From: Acinetobacter marinus
Lineage (GTDB): Bacteria; Pseudomonadota; Gammaproteobacteria; Pseudomonadales; Moraxellaceae
Reading direction: 5' to 3'
NCBI RefSeq assembly: GCF_900096915.1
Contig: NZ_FMYK01000003.1
Coordinates: forward strand, 431,359-495,358
Length of the DNA stretch: 64,000 nt
In this document: in pieces, positions 26,157-35,200 of the stretch
How the letters are laid out: the number at the start of each line of letters is the position of its first letter
Numbering within the stretch: the stretch's first letter is position 1
The notes under the pieces: generated by a model
The model's input: only the letters and a program-made list of their open reading frames with translations
Databases searched by the model: none
What the model was told of the DNA's origin: nothing
Program-made: the position numbers and the translations under genes

Positions 26157-27539
26157 TTAGTATTTATATGCATCCGATTTGAATGGACCTTCAACAGCCA
26201 CACCTAAGTAGTCTGCTTGTTCCTGCGTTAAAGTCGTCAAGACGCCACCAAAACCTGCAACCATTGCTGCAGCCACTTCTTCATCTAATTTTTTCGGTAG
26301 AAGTTCGACACGAATCGACGCTTGCTTTTGATCTTCCGCAAGATCAGCAAATTTTTCAGCGAACAAGTGCATTTGACCCAAAACTTGGTTGGCAAACGAA
26401 CCGTCCATCACACGTGATGGGTGACCAGTTGCATTACCCAAGTTCACCAGACGACCTTCAGAAAGGAGCACGAGGTAATCATTTTCGTTTTCAGAGCGAT
26501 AGACTTGGTGCACTTGTGGCTTCACTTCAATCCATTTATAACCACGTAAGTAGTTGGTGTCGATTTCAGTATCAAAATGACCAATGTTACACACCACTGC
26601 ACCCGCTTTTAATGTATCTAACATTGCAGCGTCGCATACGTGGTAGTTACCTGTTGTAGTCACGATAAGGTCAGTATTTTGAAGAAGGTCAATGTTGATG
26701 TCTTCTTTTTTACCTGTTTGCACGCCGTTTTTGTATGGTGCAACCACTTCATAACCATCCATGCATGCCTGCATTGCACAGATTGGGTCAACCTCAGTGA
26801 CACGGACAATCATACCTTCTTGACGAAGTGATTGGGCAGAGCCTTTGCCTACGTCACCGTAACCGATCACCAATGCACGACGACCAGATAACAACATATC
26901 TGTACCACGTTTAATCGCATCGTTCAGCGAGTGACGACAACCGTATTTGTTGTCATTTTTAGATTTAGTGACTGAATCATTGACGTTGATTGCAGGTACT
27001 TTCAGTGAACCATCTTTCCACATTTCTAAAAGACGTTGCACACCTGTGGTGGTTTCTTCGGTAATACCGTGAATTTTTGCCAAGACAGCTGGATATTTTT
27101 CATGAACAAGCGCCGTTAAGTCACCGCCATCATCCAAAATCATGTTGGCATCCCAAGGCGTACCATTGGCATTGATTTGTTGTTCTAAGCACCAAACATA
27201 TTCTTCTTCGGTTTCGCCTTTCCACGCAAATACAGGTACGCCAGATGCTGCAATTGCCGCTGCTGCATGATCTTGGGTAGAGAAAATGTTACATGACGTC
27301 CAACGTACTTCTGCGCCGAGCTCGACCAAAGTTTCGATCAAAACCGCAGTTTGAATGGTCATATGAATACAACCAAGGATTTTTGCACCAGCAAGTGGTT
27401 TCGCCGCTGAGTAGCGTTTACGCAACCCCATCAGGGCAGGCATTTCTGCTTCAGCAAGTTTGATTTCTTTACGACCGTAATCAGCAAGTGAAATGTCGGC
27501 AACTTTATAATCTGTAAATGCAGGATTAACCGCGTTCAT
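26157..27539 (-). CDS. ahcY: Adenosylhomocysteinase
   Basis: Splits S-adenosylhomocysteine to adenosine and homocysteine, relieving product inhibition of methyltransferases. The 460-residue protein is full length for the family. Marks are KILGCIHMTIQTAVLIETL near residue 55, VTKSKNDNKYGCRHSL near 205-220, the NAD-binding GYGDVGKGSAQSL near 245, and the C-terminal KSDAYKY. AGGAGATCCTG precedes the start codon. Upstream on the same strand is a sequence that fits the SAH riboswitch, and metF follows, a methyl-cycle operon. Confidence 0.97.
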   Translation of the reverse strand: MNAVNPAFTDYKVADISLADYGRKEIKLAEAEMPALMGLRKRYSAAKPLAGAKILGCIHMTIQTAVLIETLVELGAEVRWTSCNIFSTQDHAAAAIAASGVPVFAWKGETEEEYVWCLEQQINANGTPWDANMILDDGGDLTALVHEKYPAVLAKIHGITEETTTGVQRLLEMWKDGSLKVPAINVNDSVTKSKNDNKYGCRHSLNDAIKRGTDMLLSGRRALVIGYGDVGKGSAQSLRQEGMIVRVTEVDPICAMQACMDGYEVVAPYKNGVQTGKKEDINIDLLQNTDLIVTTTGNYHVCDAAMLDTLKAGAVVCNIGHFDTEIDTNYLRGYKWIEVKPQVHQVYRSENENDYLVLLSEGRLVNLGNATGHPSRVMDGSFANQVLGQMHLFAEKFADLAEDQKQASIRVELLPKKLDEEVAAAMVAGFGGVLTTLTQEQADYLGVAVEGPFKSDAYKY

Positions 27540-27577
27540 CAGGATCTCCTAATATTTTGGTGATGATCATTCTGTTC

Positions 27578-27708
27578 GCGGATGCCGTTATTGATTATTT
27601 TCAGATGCGCGAGATTGAGAAAAAGCGAGCATGTGAAGGTCGAGCCTAGCGATCTTAAAGCGAATCATTGTATTCAACTCTAAGAAAGTCGCAGCATCCC
27701 TCGACTAG
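27578..27708 (-). promoter_or_regulatory. Probable S-adenosylhomocysteine (SAH) riboswitch in the ahcY leader
   Basis: Reading the minus strand, the conserved blocks of the ahcY/SAH RNA motif appear in order. First GTCGAGGGATGCTGCGAC (27705-27688), then TAGGCTCGACC (about 27648-27638), then AACGGCATCC (27589-27580). GTCGAG pairs exactly with CTCGAC (27639-27644) and GGATGC pairs exactly with GCATCC (27580-27585), matching the two defining helices. The conserved TGC, AGGCTCG and AACGG loop bases are present. The aptamer ends about 40 bases before the ahcY start. In this class SAH binding raises ahcY expression. Confidence 0.85.
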
Positions 27709-27873
27709 GCAATATTGTACTGAGAATCGTTTTTAAAGCCAATGGAAATCGTTAAATTTCACAAGAAATTGCAAACTGTGACCAGTGGATTGGTTAAACT
27801 CAAATTGTGATGCATTCGATTGCAACATCATCTGATGCAGATTAAAACTAGGAATATAAATAGGAAGGGAAAA

Positions 27874-28896
27874 ATGATCAGGAAGAATCGTCGCTTAGTA
27901 AAACAGCCGTTGGCTGTGGCATTTGTTGGTACACTTTTTAGCATACCATTTTTCACTGTGCCACTGTTCACCATGCCTGTTTATGCCAATGACAGCGTGG
28001 GCTATATCGGAACAGGTGGGATTCAATATATTCAAAACAATAACATTCAAATGCAACGAGAAGATCTGTATTTGAGCAAAAAGAAAATCAAAGTTGATTA
28101 TCAATTTAAAAATTTGAGCAAGCGCAATCTCACTGAAAATATCTTATTTCCACTGCCCAAAGTGCAAAACTATATCGAAACGGATTATGCCGATGTTGTA
28201 GGGATGGTGAATAGTTTTACTGTAGTGGCTGACGGGAAAAAGATCCAACCACACATCCATGTGCGTGCTTTTTTGCCGAGTACCACAGCGCAATATGTCA
28301 ACGATGGTGATTTTCAAGGTGACGTTACGGCTGAACTTAAAAGTTGCGGACTGACCGATAAGGAGTTGATGCAGCCGTGGCAGACTGAAAATATCAATGA
28401 TGAGGTTCTAGTCAATCAAAAAATTGCCAACTGTACCCATCCCAAAGTCAAACAATTGTTGGCGATTCAAGATGAAGATACGGTGCGTTGGCAGTCGCAG
28501 ATTATTTATAGTTGGCAGCAGACCTTCAAGGCGAATACGATTACGAAAATTTCCCATCAATATCAGCCATTGGTTGGTGGATCGCTCGGCTTAGGTGAGG
28601 AGATTGCCAAAGCGCATTGTGTCGACAAGAATATTCAAAAAGTCATCGATCGTGGTGATAGTTACGGCGTCTATTCGGGGCTTTCTTATATCTTGAAAAC
28701 GGGCGCAAACTGGGCAAAATCGATTGATACTTTTAACGTCACCATTGAACGTGATCCTGATGAAATGCTGTCTTTATGCTGGTCGGGTGCTGAGGTCAAA
28801 AAAATCTCTGCGACACAATTTAAAATCACTGAGAAAAACTTTAAACCCAAACAAGATCTCGATCTGATTTTTATTCAACGTAAAGTTGCGCAATGA
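27874..28896 (+). CDS. Exported DUF4424-like protein
   Basis: A 340-residue protein with a long basic-hydrophobic signal sequence (MIRKNRRLVKQPLAVAFVG... ending PVYA-NDSVGY), so it is probably periplasmic. The mature N-terminus, VGYIGTGGIQYIQNNNIQM and the FKNLSKRNLTENILFPLP segment, resembles the DUF4424 family of unknown function. ATG 27874 follows AGGAAGGGAAAA; an ATG at 27820 adds residues with no ribosome-binding site. Cysteines in the mature part (SCGLT, ANCTHP, AHCVDK, LCWSG) could form disulfides. No function is proposed. Confidence 0.72.
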   Translation: MIRKNRRLVKQPLAVAFVGTLFSIPFFTVPLFTMPVYANDSVGYIGTGGIQYIQNNNIQMQREDLYLSKKKIKVDYQFKNLSKRNLTENILFPLPKVQNYIETDYADVVGMVNSFTVVADGKKIQPHIHVRAFLPSTTAQYVNDGDFQGDVTAELKSCGLTDKELMQPWQTENINDEVLVNQKIANCTHPKVKQLLAIQDEDTVRWQSQIIYSWQQTFKANTITKISHQYQPLVGGSLGLGEEIAKAHCVDKNIQKVIDRGDSYGVYSGLSYILKTGANWAKSIDTFNVTIERDPDEMLSLCWSGAEVKKISATQFKITEKNFKPKQDLDLIFIQRKVAQ

Positions 28897-29044
28897 TTTG
28901 TGACTCTTGGTGATCTTTTTGCGTTCATTTTCGTTTTTCTTCACGAAACTCCCTCAAATTGCGCACGCAGTGAAGTCGTTTTTCAGCAGATTGAATTTTA
29001 ACATGAAACATCAATTTTCTTCAGTCAGCTTAAGGAGTTCGATC

Positions 29045-29245
29045 ATGCAACATGCGTGTGAATTAATTGTACTTAAGGATGATTTGACCATGTCAAAGGA
29101 CGGTGCACAAGATATACATTATGATCAGGGGACTTTGCTCAAAGTGTTGCTCGTCATCAATGATCGTGTCGTGGTCAAAAGCGATAATGCGCACACATTC
29201 TTATTAAAAACTGATGATGAGGATGTGCTTTGGGCGTATATGTAG
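29045..29245 (+). CDS. Small hypothetical protein, 66 residues
   Basis: A short frame with a good AAGGAG six to ten bases before ATG 29045, encoding a 66-residue acidic soluble protein (MQHACELIVLKDDLTMSK ... DEDVLWAYM). An upstream in-frame start at 28907 would add a poorly coding Phe-rich stretch and is rejected. It is 148 bases after the DUF4424-like gene on the same strand. I do not recognise a family. Confidence 0.6.
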   Translation: MQHACELIVLKDDLTMSKDGAQDIHYDQGTLLKVLLVINDRVVVKSDNAHTFLLKTDDEDVLWAYM

Positions 29246-29604
29246 TCGCAATAAATTTGAGCTGATTTTTTCATGAGCACGCAATGCGTAAATGATTTAA
29301 CGTGTTTAGTTGCTTGAGAAATTTTAGTCTAGCGCCGTGTCGCACTTTTTTGTTTATTTTTTCATATTGTCATTTATTTTTAGCTAATCATTGTTAGACT
29401 GTGCAATCGCCATGCAGAAAATGTTAAGACTTCATTTTTTATGCAGACATGATCAAAAAACTGTTTTTTTTCCAAAAAAAATCGGTATGATCGGCGACCT
29501 AGGACAGCACGTCACTGTTGACGAATCCTAAACTAGCTACTTGGAATAAGTTGTTGAATAATAACTTATATTTCTTACACCCTTATCTGAGATGGTAATC
29601 CGAT
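29246..29604. other. Intergenic region upstream of dat
   Basis: About 360 A/T-rich bases with several T and A runs (for example 29463-29480). They must contain the dat-ddc promoter. I see no open frame of coding character and no convincing named regulatory motif. Confidence 0.5.
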
Positions 29605-30981
29605 ATGAGCGTATCTGCAAACGATCCACAAACACCTGCCAAAACTAATGAATATTATTTGACTCGCCAAAGTCAGATGGAATCCAATGTTCGTAGTTAT
29701 CCGAGAAAATTACCTTTGGCAATTGCGAAAGCAAAAGGCTGTTGGGTCACTGATGTTGAGGGCAATGAGTACCTCGACTGTCTAGCTGGTGCAGGGACTT
29801 TGGCCTTAGGTCATAACCATCCTGCGGTCATCCAAAGTATTCAAGACACCGTTGCAAGCGGTTTGCCGTTGCACACGCTTGATTTAACTACCCCACTAAA
29901 AGATGCTTTTACCGAAGCATTGCTTGCGCATATGCCAGGTGGTCAGGAAGAATATTGCCTACAGTTCTGTGGTCCTACAGGGGCTGATGCGACTGAAGCA
30001 GCAATTAAACTGGCTAAAACCTATACCGGTCGTGGCACAGTGGTGAGCTTCTCTGGTGGCTATCATGGGATGACGCATGGTGCCTTGGCGATGACAGGGA
30101 ATTTGAGTGCAAAAAATGCAGTCAACAACTTGATGCCAGGCGTGCAATTTATGCCATATCCGCATGAATACCGTTGCCCACTTGGTTTAGGCGGTGAAGC
30201 GGGTGTTGATGCTTTAACCTATTTATTTGAAGATTTTATTCAAGATGTCGAAAGTGGTGTGACTCGTCCTGCTGCCGTGATTTTAGAAGCCATTCAAGGT
30301 GAGGGCGGTGTGGTTGTTGCGCCAACCAAATGGTTGCAAAAAATCCGTGAAGTGACTGAAAAACACAATATCGTATTGATCTTGGATGAAGTGCAAGCTG
30401 GTTTTGCTCGTTCAGGTAAAATGTTTGCCTTTGAACATGCTGGTATCGAACCTGATGTGATTGTGATGTCTAAAGCAGTTGGTGGTAGTTTGCCACTTGC
30501 GGTACTGGCGATTAAACGTAAGTTTGACTCATGGCAACCTGCTGGTCATACGGGAACTTTCCGTGGTAACCAAATGGCGATGGGTACAGGTCTTGCGACG
30601 TTAAATACCATTAAATCTGAAAAATTGGCTGAAAATGCACAGGCTCAAGGTGAGTATCTCCAAGCTGAATTGAAAAAATTACAGCAAGAATTGCCATGTA
30701 TCGGTCATGTGCGTGGTCGTGGTCTGATGATCGGTATTGAGATCGTTGATGAGCGTCAAGAAGCCAATCATTTGGGTGCATACCCAGCCGATTCACAACT
30801 TGCCGCAGAAATCCAACGTGCATGTTTTGAAAATAAGCTGATGCTTGAAAAAGGTGGTCGTGGCGGTACAGTGATTCGTTTGCTTTGCCCATTGATCATC
30901 ACTCGTGAAGAATGTGAAGAAGTGATCAAACGCTTTAAGAAAGCGGTGTCTGAAGCACTGACTTATGTTCGAGGCGCATAA
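29605..30981 (+). CDS. dat: L-2,4-diaminobutyrate:2-oxoglutarate aminotransferase
   Basis: A PLP-dependent class III aminotransferase making L-2,4-diaminobutyrate from aspartate semialdehyde and glutamate. The 458-residue protein carries CGPTGADATEAAIKLAKTYT near 127-146, EAIQGEGGVVVAP near 230, the LILDEVQAGFARSG PLP-contact motif near 258, and the Schiff-base lysine in VIVMSKAVGGSLPLAV near 290. ddc follows directly, starting 2 bases after the dat stop; in Acinetobacter this pair makes 1,3-diaminopropane. It differs from ectB-type enzymes by being paired with the decarboxylase, not with ectA/ectC. Confidence 0.95.
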   Translation: MSVSANDPQTPAKTNEYYLTRQSQMESNVRSYPRKLPLAIAKAKGCWVTDVEGNEYLDCLAGAGTLALGHNHPAVIQSIQDTVASGLPLHTLDLTTPLKDAFTEALLAHMPGGQEEYCLQFCGPTGADATEAAIKLAKTYTGRGTVVSFSGGYHGMTHGALAMTGNLSAKNAVNNLMPGVQFMPYPHEYRCPLGLGGEAGVDALTYLFEDFIQDVESGVTRPAAVILEAIQGEGGVVVAPTKWLQKIREVTEKHNIVLILDEVQAGFARSGKMFAFEHAGIEPDVIVMSKAVGGSLPLAVLAIKRKFDSWQPAGHTGTFRGNQMAMGTGLATLNTIKSEKLAENAQAQGEYLQAELKKLQQELPCIGHVRGRGLMIGIEIVDERQEANHLGAYPADSQLAAEIQRACFENKLMLEKGGRGGTVIRLLCPLIITREECEEVIKRFKKAVSEALTYVRGA

Positions 30982-30982
30982 T

Positions 30983-32515
30983 ATGGTGGACTTCGCAGAA
31001 CATCGCCGTGCCTTGTTGTGTAACGATGCACAATCCATTGCGGACTATGAGTCGGCAATGGAACAAGCAACCAAAGCGGTTGCAGCATGGTTGCAAAATG
31101 ACAAAATGTACACTGGCGGAAGCATTAAAGAACTTCGCAGTGCCATTGCCTTTAATCCTTCTAAAGATGGTTTGGGTGTGCAAGCGTCATTACAACGTAT
31201 GGTCGAACTTTTCCTTAATAAAAGTTTGAAAGTGCATCATCCGCATTCGCTTGCGCATTTACATTGCCCAACCATGGTGACTAGTCAAATCGCCGAAGTA
31301 TTGATTAATGCAACCAACCAGTCGATGGATTCATGGGATCAAAGTCCTGCGGGTTCATTGATGGAAGTGCAGCTGATTGATTGGCTTCGTCAAAAAGTCG
31401 GTTATGGCGCAGGTCAAGCAGGGGTGTTTACCTCTGGTGGAACGCAGTCTAACTTGATGGGTGTATTGCTTGCACGTGACTGGTGTATCGCTAAAAACTG
31501 GAAAGATGAACACGGTAAACCGTGGTCAGTTCAGCGTGATGGCGTACCGAATGAAGCGATGAAAAACGTCAAAGTCATCTGTTCTGAAAATGCACATTTC
31601 TCTGTGCAAAAGAACATGGCGATGATGGGCATGGGCTTTCAGTCGGTGGTGACTGTACCTGTCAATGATAAAGCACAGATGGATGTCGATGCACTGGAAA
31701 AAACCATGGCATTGCTACAGTCTGAAGGCAAAATCGTGGCATGTGTGGTCGCAACTGCAGGGACAACTGATGCAGGGGCGATTGACCCACTCAAGCAAAT
31801 CCGTGACATTACCAATAAGTATGGCGCATGGATGCATATCGATGCCGCTTGGGGGGGTGCTTTAGTTTTATCCAATGAATTCCGTTCGATGTTAGACGGT
31901 ATTGAATTGTCAGATTCGGTGACTTTGGATTTCCATAAGCATTATTTCCAAAGCATTAGCTGTGGTGCATTCTTGCTCAAAGATGAAGCCAACTATCGCT
32001 TTATGCATTATGAAGCGGAGTATCTTAATTCTGCTTATGATGAAGAGCATGGTGTGCCGAATCTGGTGTCGAAGTCATTACAAACCACACGTCGTTTTGA
32101 TGCGTTGAAATTGTGGATGACTATTGAAGCATTGGGTGAAGAACTCTATGGCTCAATGATTGATCATGGTGTGAAACTGACTCGTGAAGTTGCAGATTAT
32201 ATCAAGGCGACTGATGGTTTAGAATTATTGGTTGAGCCACAGTTTGCGTCGGTGTTGTTCCGTGTGGTGCCAAATGGCTATCCTGCGCAGTTCATTGATA
32301 GCTTAAACCAAAACGTGGCGGATGAACTCTTTGCACGTGGCGAGGCAAACATTGGTGTAACTAAGGTTGGCACTCATCAATCCTTGAAGATGACCACACT
32401 CAGCCCTGTTGCAACACTCGACAATGTGAAGCATTTGCTCGATATGGTTTTAGCTGAATCTGATCGTATTAAAGATGATATTGCCTTTGGGCGTTATACA
32501 CCTGCAATCGATTGA
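30983..32515 (+). CDS. ddc: L-2,4-diaminobutyrate decarboxylase
   Basis: Decarboxylates diaminobutyrate to 1,3-diaminopropane, a polyamine abundant in Acinetobacter and linked there to surface motility and virulence. The 510-residue group II PLP decarboxylase has HSLAHLHCPT near 90, GVFTSGGTQSNLMGVLLARD near 145-165, the aspartate in WMHIDAAWGGALVLS near 290 and the PLP lysine in SVTLDFHKHYFQ near 325. ATG 30983 (MVDFAEHRR) is the natural start, immediately after the dat stop; an in-frame upstream ATG at 30965 overlaps dat. A terminator follows. Confidence 0.95.
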   Translation: MVDFAEHRRALLCNDAQSIADYESAMEQATKAVAAWLQNDKMYTGGSIKELRSAIAFNPSKDGLGVQASLQRMVELFLNKSLKVHHPHSLAHLHCPTMVTSQIAEVLINATNQSMDSWDQSPAGSLMEVQLIDWLRQKVGYGAGQAGVFTSGGTQSNLMGVLLARDWCIAKNWKDEHGKPWSVQRDGVPNEAMKNVKVICSENAHFSVQKNMAMMGMGFQSVVTVPVNDKAQMDVDALEKTMALLQSEGKIVACVVATAGTTDAGAIDPLKQIRDITNKYGAWMHIDAAWGGALVLSNEFRSMLDGIELSDSVTLDFHKHYFQSISCGAFLLKDEANYRFMHYEAEYLNSAYDEEHGVPNLVSKSLQTTRRFDALKLWMTIEALGEELYGSMIDHGVKLTREVADYIKATDGLELLVEPQFASVLFRVVPNGYPAQFIDSLNQNVADELFARGEANIGVTKVGTHQSLKMTTLSPVATLDNVKHLLDMVLAESDRIKDDIAFGRYTPAID

Positions 32516-32540
32516 TTGATGGAAAATCTACAACCTAAAG

Positions 32541-32563
32541 AGATCGCTTCGGCGGTCTTTTTT
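32541..32563 (+). terminator. Intrinsic terminator of dat-ddc
   Basis: AGATCGC and GCGGTCT (one wobble pair) close a UUCG tetraloop, followed by a run of six T. It begins 26 bases after the ddc stop codon. Confidence 0.85.
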
Positions 32564-32662
32564 AATGCGAGTCTAAGTCCTGACTAAGTTTAAAGATTGT
32601 ATTCACCGCAATGTCATATATATGCTTTAAGTTAACTGGTTTGATCAAAATCGCACAAGTAT

Positions 32663-33847
32663 ATGGACACGCCATTTTCAATTTTTCGATTATTTTTCTA
32701 TTTAGGTTGTATCTCTTTTGGCGGCCCTGCGGCACATATTGCACTGTTTCAAACAAAAATTATTGATCAAAAACATTGGATGAGTGCAGAACAATATCTG
32801 CAATTGGTAGCACTGTGTCAGTTTTTACCTGGTCCAAGTAGTAGCCAAGTCGGCTTGGGGCTAGGAATGCATCGAGCAGGTTATTTGGGCGCATTTGCTT
32901 CTTGGCTTGGTTTTACTCTGCCAGGGGCGATCTTAATGTATTTTCTCGCCATTAGTTTGAGTCAATTTTCTTGGTTATCCAATGCGATGATTCTAAAAGG
33001 CTTGTTACTTGCGATCGTGGTGATCGTTGCCCATGCGGTTGTGATGATGAGTCGGCAAATCTGCAAAACTAAATTTCATTACGCCATTGTGATTATCTTG
33101 ATAGCAGTTGGTTTGGTGTTTAGTGAGTTGAATCAATTATTTCTGATTTTAATTGCTGCGATTTTAGGGCTAATATTTTTCTATAAACAATCTTATTCAG
33201 CATTAGCACAACTCGAATTTCCAGTGTCTAAACGAGTTGCTGTTTTTACTTTCATTGTGTTTTTTTTAACCTTATTTATTACGCCGATTTTAATATCGAC
33301 ATTTCTGTCAGCTGATCATCCTGCCAATTTCTTTTATGAGATTTATCAAGCCAGTGCATTGGTGTTTGGTGGTGGTCATGTGGTGTTACCACTTTTGGAG
33401 CAGAGCATTGTTCAGCAAAACTTTGTTGGTCAAGATCAGTTCATGACAGGTTATGGTGTGATTCAGACGATGCCAGGACCACTATTTAATTTTAGTGCAT
33501 TTCTCGGTGCGACAGCTTTTCCATCAATAAGTTTGTTTGCTGCATTATTTGCGGTTCTTGCAATATTTCTACCTGCAGCATTAGTTTTAATTGGCGCATT
33601 GCCGATGACGAGTTATTTATCAAAAAATAAATATTTACGAGCTATGTTTCAGGGGATTAGTGCAGGGGTGATTGCCTTGCTGATTTTGATGTTGATTCAA
33701 AATATGCTTCCAAAAGCAGTTGATTCAATCGCTGATGGTATTTTCCTGATCATTGCTTTTGCGATGTTTTATACAGGACGTTTGCCGATTTGGGCTTTGA
33801 TGCTCGCCAGTTTAAGTTATGCGTACATCATGTCCGCAGTCATTTAA
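32663..33847 (+). CDS. chrA: Chromate transporter, CHR family
   Basis: A 394-residue inner-membrane protein made of two homologous CHR halves (long-chain type), about ten to twelve hydrophobic segments. The first half has FGGPAAHIALF and the signature CQFLPGPSSSQVGLGLGM. The second half has FGGGHVVLPLLEQ and QTMPGPLFNFSAFLGA. Known members export chromate, driven by the membrane potential, although many chromosomal homologues have no proven substrate. The gene stands alone: ddc with a terminator upstream, and trmA converging with 3 bases between stop codons. Confidence 0.9.
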   Translation: MDTPFSIFRLFFYLGCISFGGPAAHIALFQTKIIDQKHWMSAEQYLQLVALCQFLPGPSSSQVGLGLGMHRAGYLGAFASWLGFTLPGAILMYFLAISLSQFSWLSNAMILKGLLLAIVVIVAHAVVMMSRQICKTKFHYAIVIILIAVGLVFSELNQLFLILIAAILGLIFFYKQSYSALAQLEFPVSKRVAVFTFIVFFLTLFITPILISTFLSADHPANFFYEIYQASALVFGGGHVVLPLLEQSIVQQNFVGQDQFMTGYGVIQTMPGPLFNFSAFLGATAFPSISLFAALFAVLAIFLPAALVLIGALPMTSYLSKNKYLRAMFQGISAGVIALLILMLIQNMLPKAVDSIADGIFLIIAFAMFYTGRLPIWALMLASLSYAYIMSAVI

Positions 33848-33850
33848 AAA

Positions 33851-34945
33851 TTACTTCTTAACTAAGAGCACGCCTGATTCAACATGATGAGTAAATGGGA
33901 ACTGATCAAACATGGCAAAGCGTTTGATGTCATGGGTTTCACTCAAAGTCTGCAAGTTGTCATACAGCGTTTCAGGATTGCAGGAAATATAAATAATTTG
34001 CGGAAACTGTGCGATTAAGGTCAGTGTGTCGTCATCTATCCCTGCACGTGGTGGATCAACAAAAACCGTATCAAATTGATAATTCGACAGCTCAATATTT
34101 TCTTCTTTTAAACGACGGAATTCACGCTTGCCTTGATAGGCTTCGGTAAATTCTTCTGCAGATAAACGTGCAAGTTGAATATTTTCAACCTGATTGTCAG
34201 CCATGTTCCATTTGGCAGCGTAGACTGAGCTTTTGGCGAGTTCTGTGGCAAGCACATTTCTAAAATGCAATGACAATGGCAAGGTGAAATTCCCATTACC
34301 ACAATACAGTTCTAATAAATCAGTGGGTGAGTCTGTCTGATTTTCTTGTGCCACATCACATGCCCATGACAGCATTTTTTCACAGACAATCGCATTGGGC
34401 TGAGTAAAGCCATTTTCGATTTGTTTATAGGTAAATTCACGACCATTGACCATGAGCTTTTCAATGACAAAATCATCAGCCAAAACGATTTTTTGCCCAC
34501 GACTGCGACCGATGATTTTAATGTTGAGCTTTTCTTGTAAAGTTTTGGCTTGTTCAGTCCAAGCATCAGTGAGCTTACGATGGTAAATCATCGACACCAA
34601 CATTTCCCCATGTTTTGATGCCAAAAAGTCGATTTCAAACAAACGCTCGGCGAGCAGCGGATTGGCTTTCACTTCTGCCAATACAATCGGCATCAGATCG
34701 TTAATCGACTGGGTAGCGGTTGGAAAATCATCAATGCGAACGACTTGTTTTTTACCTTCCTCATCACGTTCAAACATGGCATAAAACAGATCGTCATCCG
34801 TATGCCAAATGCGAAACTCGGCACGCATGCGATAGTGACTTTCAGGCGACTCGAAGACTTCAATCTCGGGCATGTCAAATTCAGCAAACTGCGCAAGCAA
34901 ATGTTGGACTTTAAATTCGAGTTGTTGCTGATAATTCACGGTCAT
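33851..34945 (-). CDS. trmA: tRNA (uracil54-C5)-methyltransferase
   Basis: Makes ribothymidine at position 54 of tRNAs with SAM. The 364-residue protein matches E. coli TrmA (366). It has the SAM-binding ELYCGNGNFTLPL near 213, the VFVDPPRAGIDDDTL motif near 293 and the catalytic cysteine in IIYISCNPETLYDNL near 320. The starting ATG at 34945 gives MTVNYQQQLEFK. It lacks the TRAM domain of RlmC/RlmD, supporting TrmA. It diverges from a TonB-dependent receptor gene. Confidence 0.95.
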   Translation of the reverse strand: MTVNYQQQLEFKVQHLLAQFAEFDMPEIEVFESPESHYRMRAEFRIWHTDDDLFYAMFERDEEGKKQVVRIDDFPTATQSINDLMPIVLAEVKANPLLAERLFEIDFLASKHGEMLVSMIYHRKLTDAWTEQAKTLQEKLNIKIIGRSRGQKIVLADDFVIEKLMVNGREFTYKQIENGFTQPNAIVCEKMLSWACDVAQENQTDSPTDLLELYCGNGNFTLPLSLHFRNVLATELAKSSVYAAKWNMADNQVENIQLARLSAEEFTEAYQGKREFRRLKEENIELSNYQFDTVFVDPPRAGIDDDTLTLIAQFPQIIYISCNPETLYDNLQTLSETHDIKRFAMFDQFPFTHHVESGVLLVKK

Positions 34946-35067
34946 AACGAGGCTGAAAATCTTTGATAATAAGGCGGGCAGATAGTAGCAAAAAAATCAT
35001 CAAAAGGCACGGTTCGCTCGGACACAAAAATTATTCTCTAAGCAATTGAGGTCAGTATTCCTGCATA

Positions 35068-35178
35068 ACGAATGAGAATTAAATCTTGCTAAATGTAAAC
35101 TTTTGAAACAACTGTATCTTTATGTATCAAAATTGATTGACAAGGTATACAAGTGTTAAGGATAATTATTTTCATTTG
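35068..35178 (+). promoter_or_regulatory. Fur-box-like sequences upstream of the TonB-dependent receptor
   Basis: GATAATTATTTTCATTTG (35161-35178) agrees with 13 of 19 bases of the Fur consensus, and AATGAGAATTAAAT near 35070 contains the GAGAATT-type hexamer pair common in Fur sites. Iron repression is expected for a siderophore receptor. The call rests on partial consensus matches. Confidence 0.45.
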
Positions 35179-35200
35179 TGACTCGATTAAGGTTTTTGCC

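Noticed and set aside
28907..29044. An N-terminal extension of the 66-residue protein
   Set aside because: Phe-rich, non-coding character and no ribosome-binding site, whereas AAGGAG lies directly before ATG 29045.
29463..29600. Riboswitch in the dat leader
   Set aside because: The leader is long and A/T-rich but none of the conserved blocks of riboswitch classes I know could be matched.
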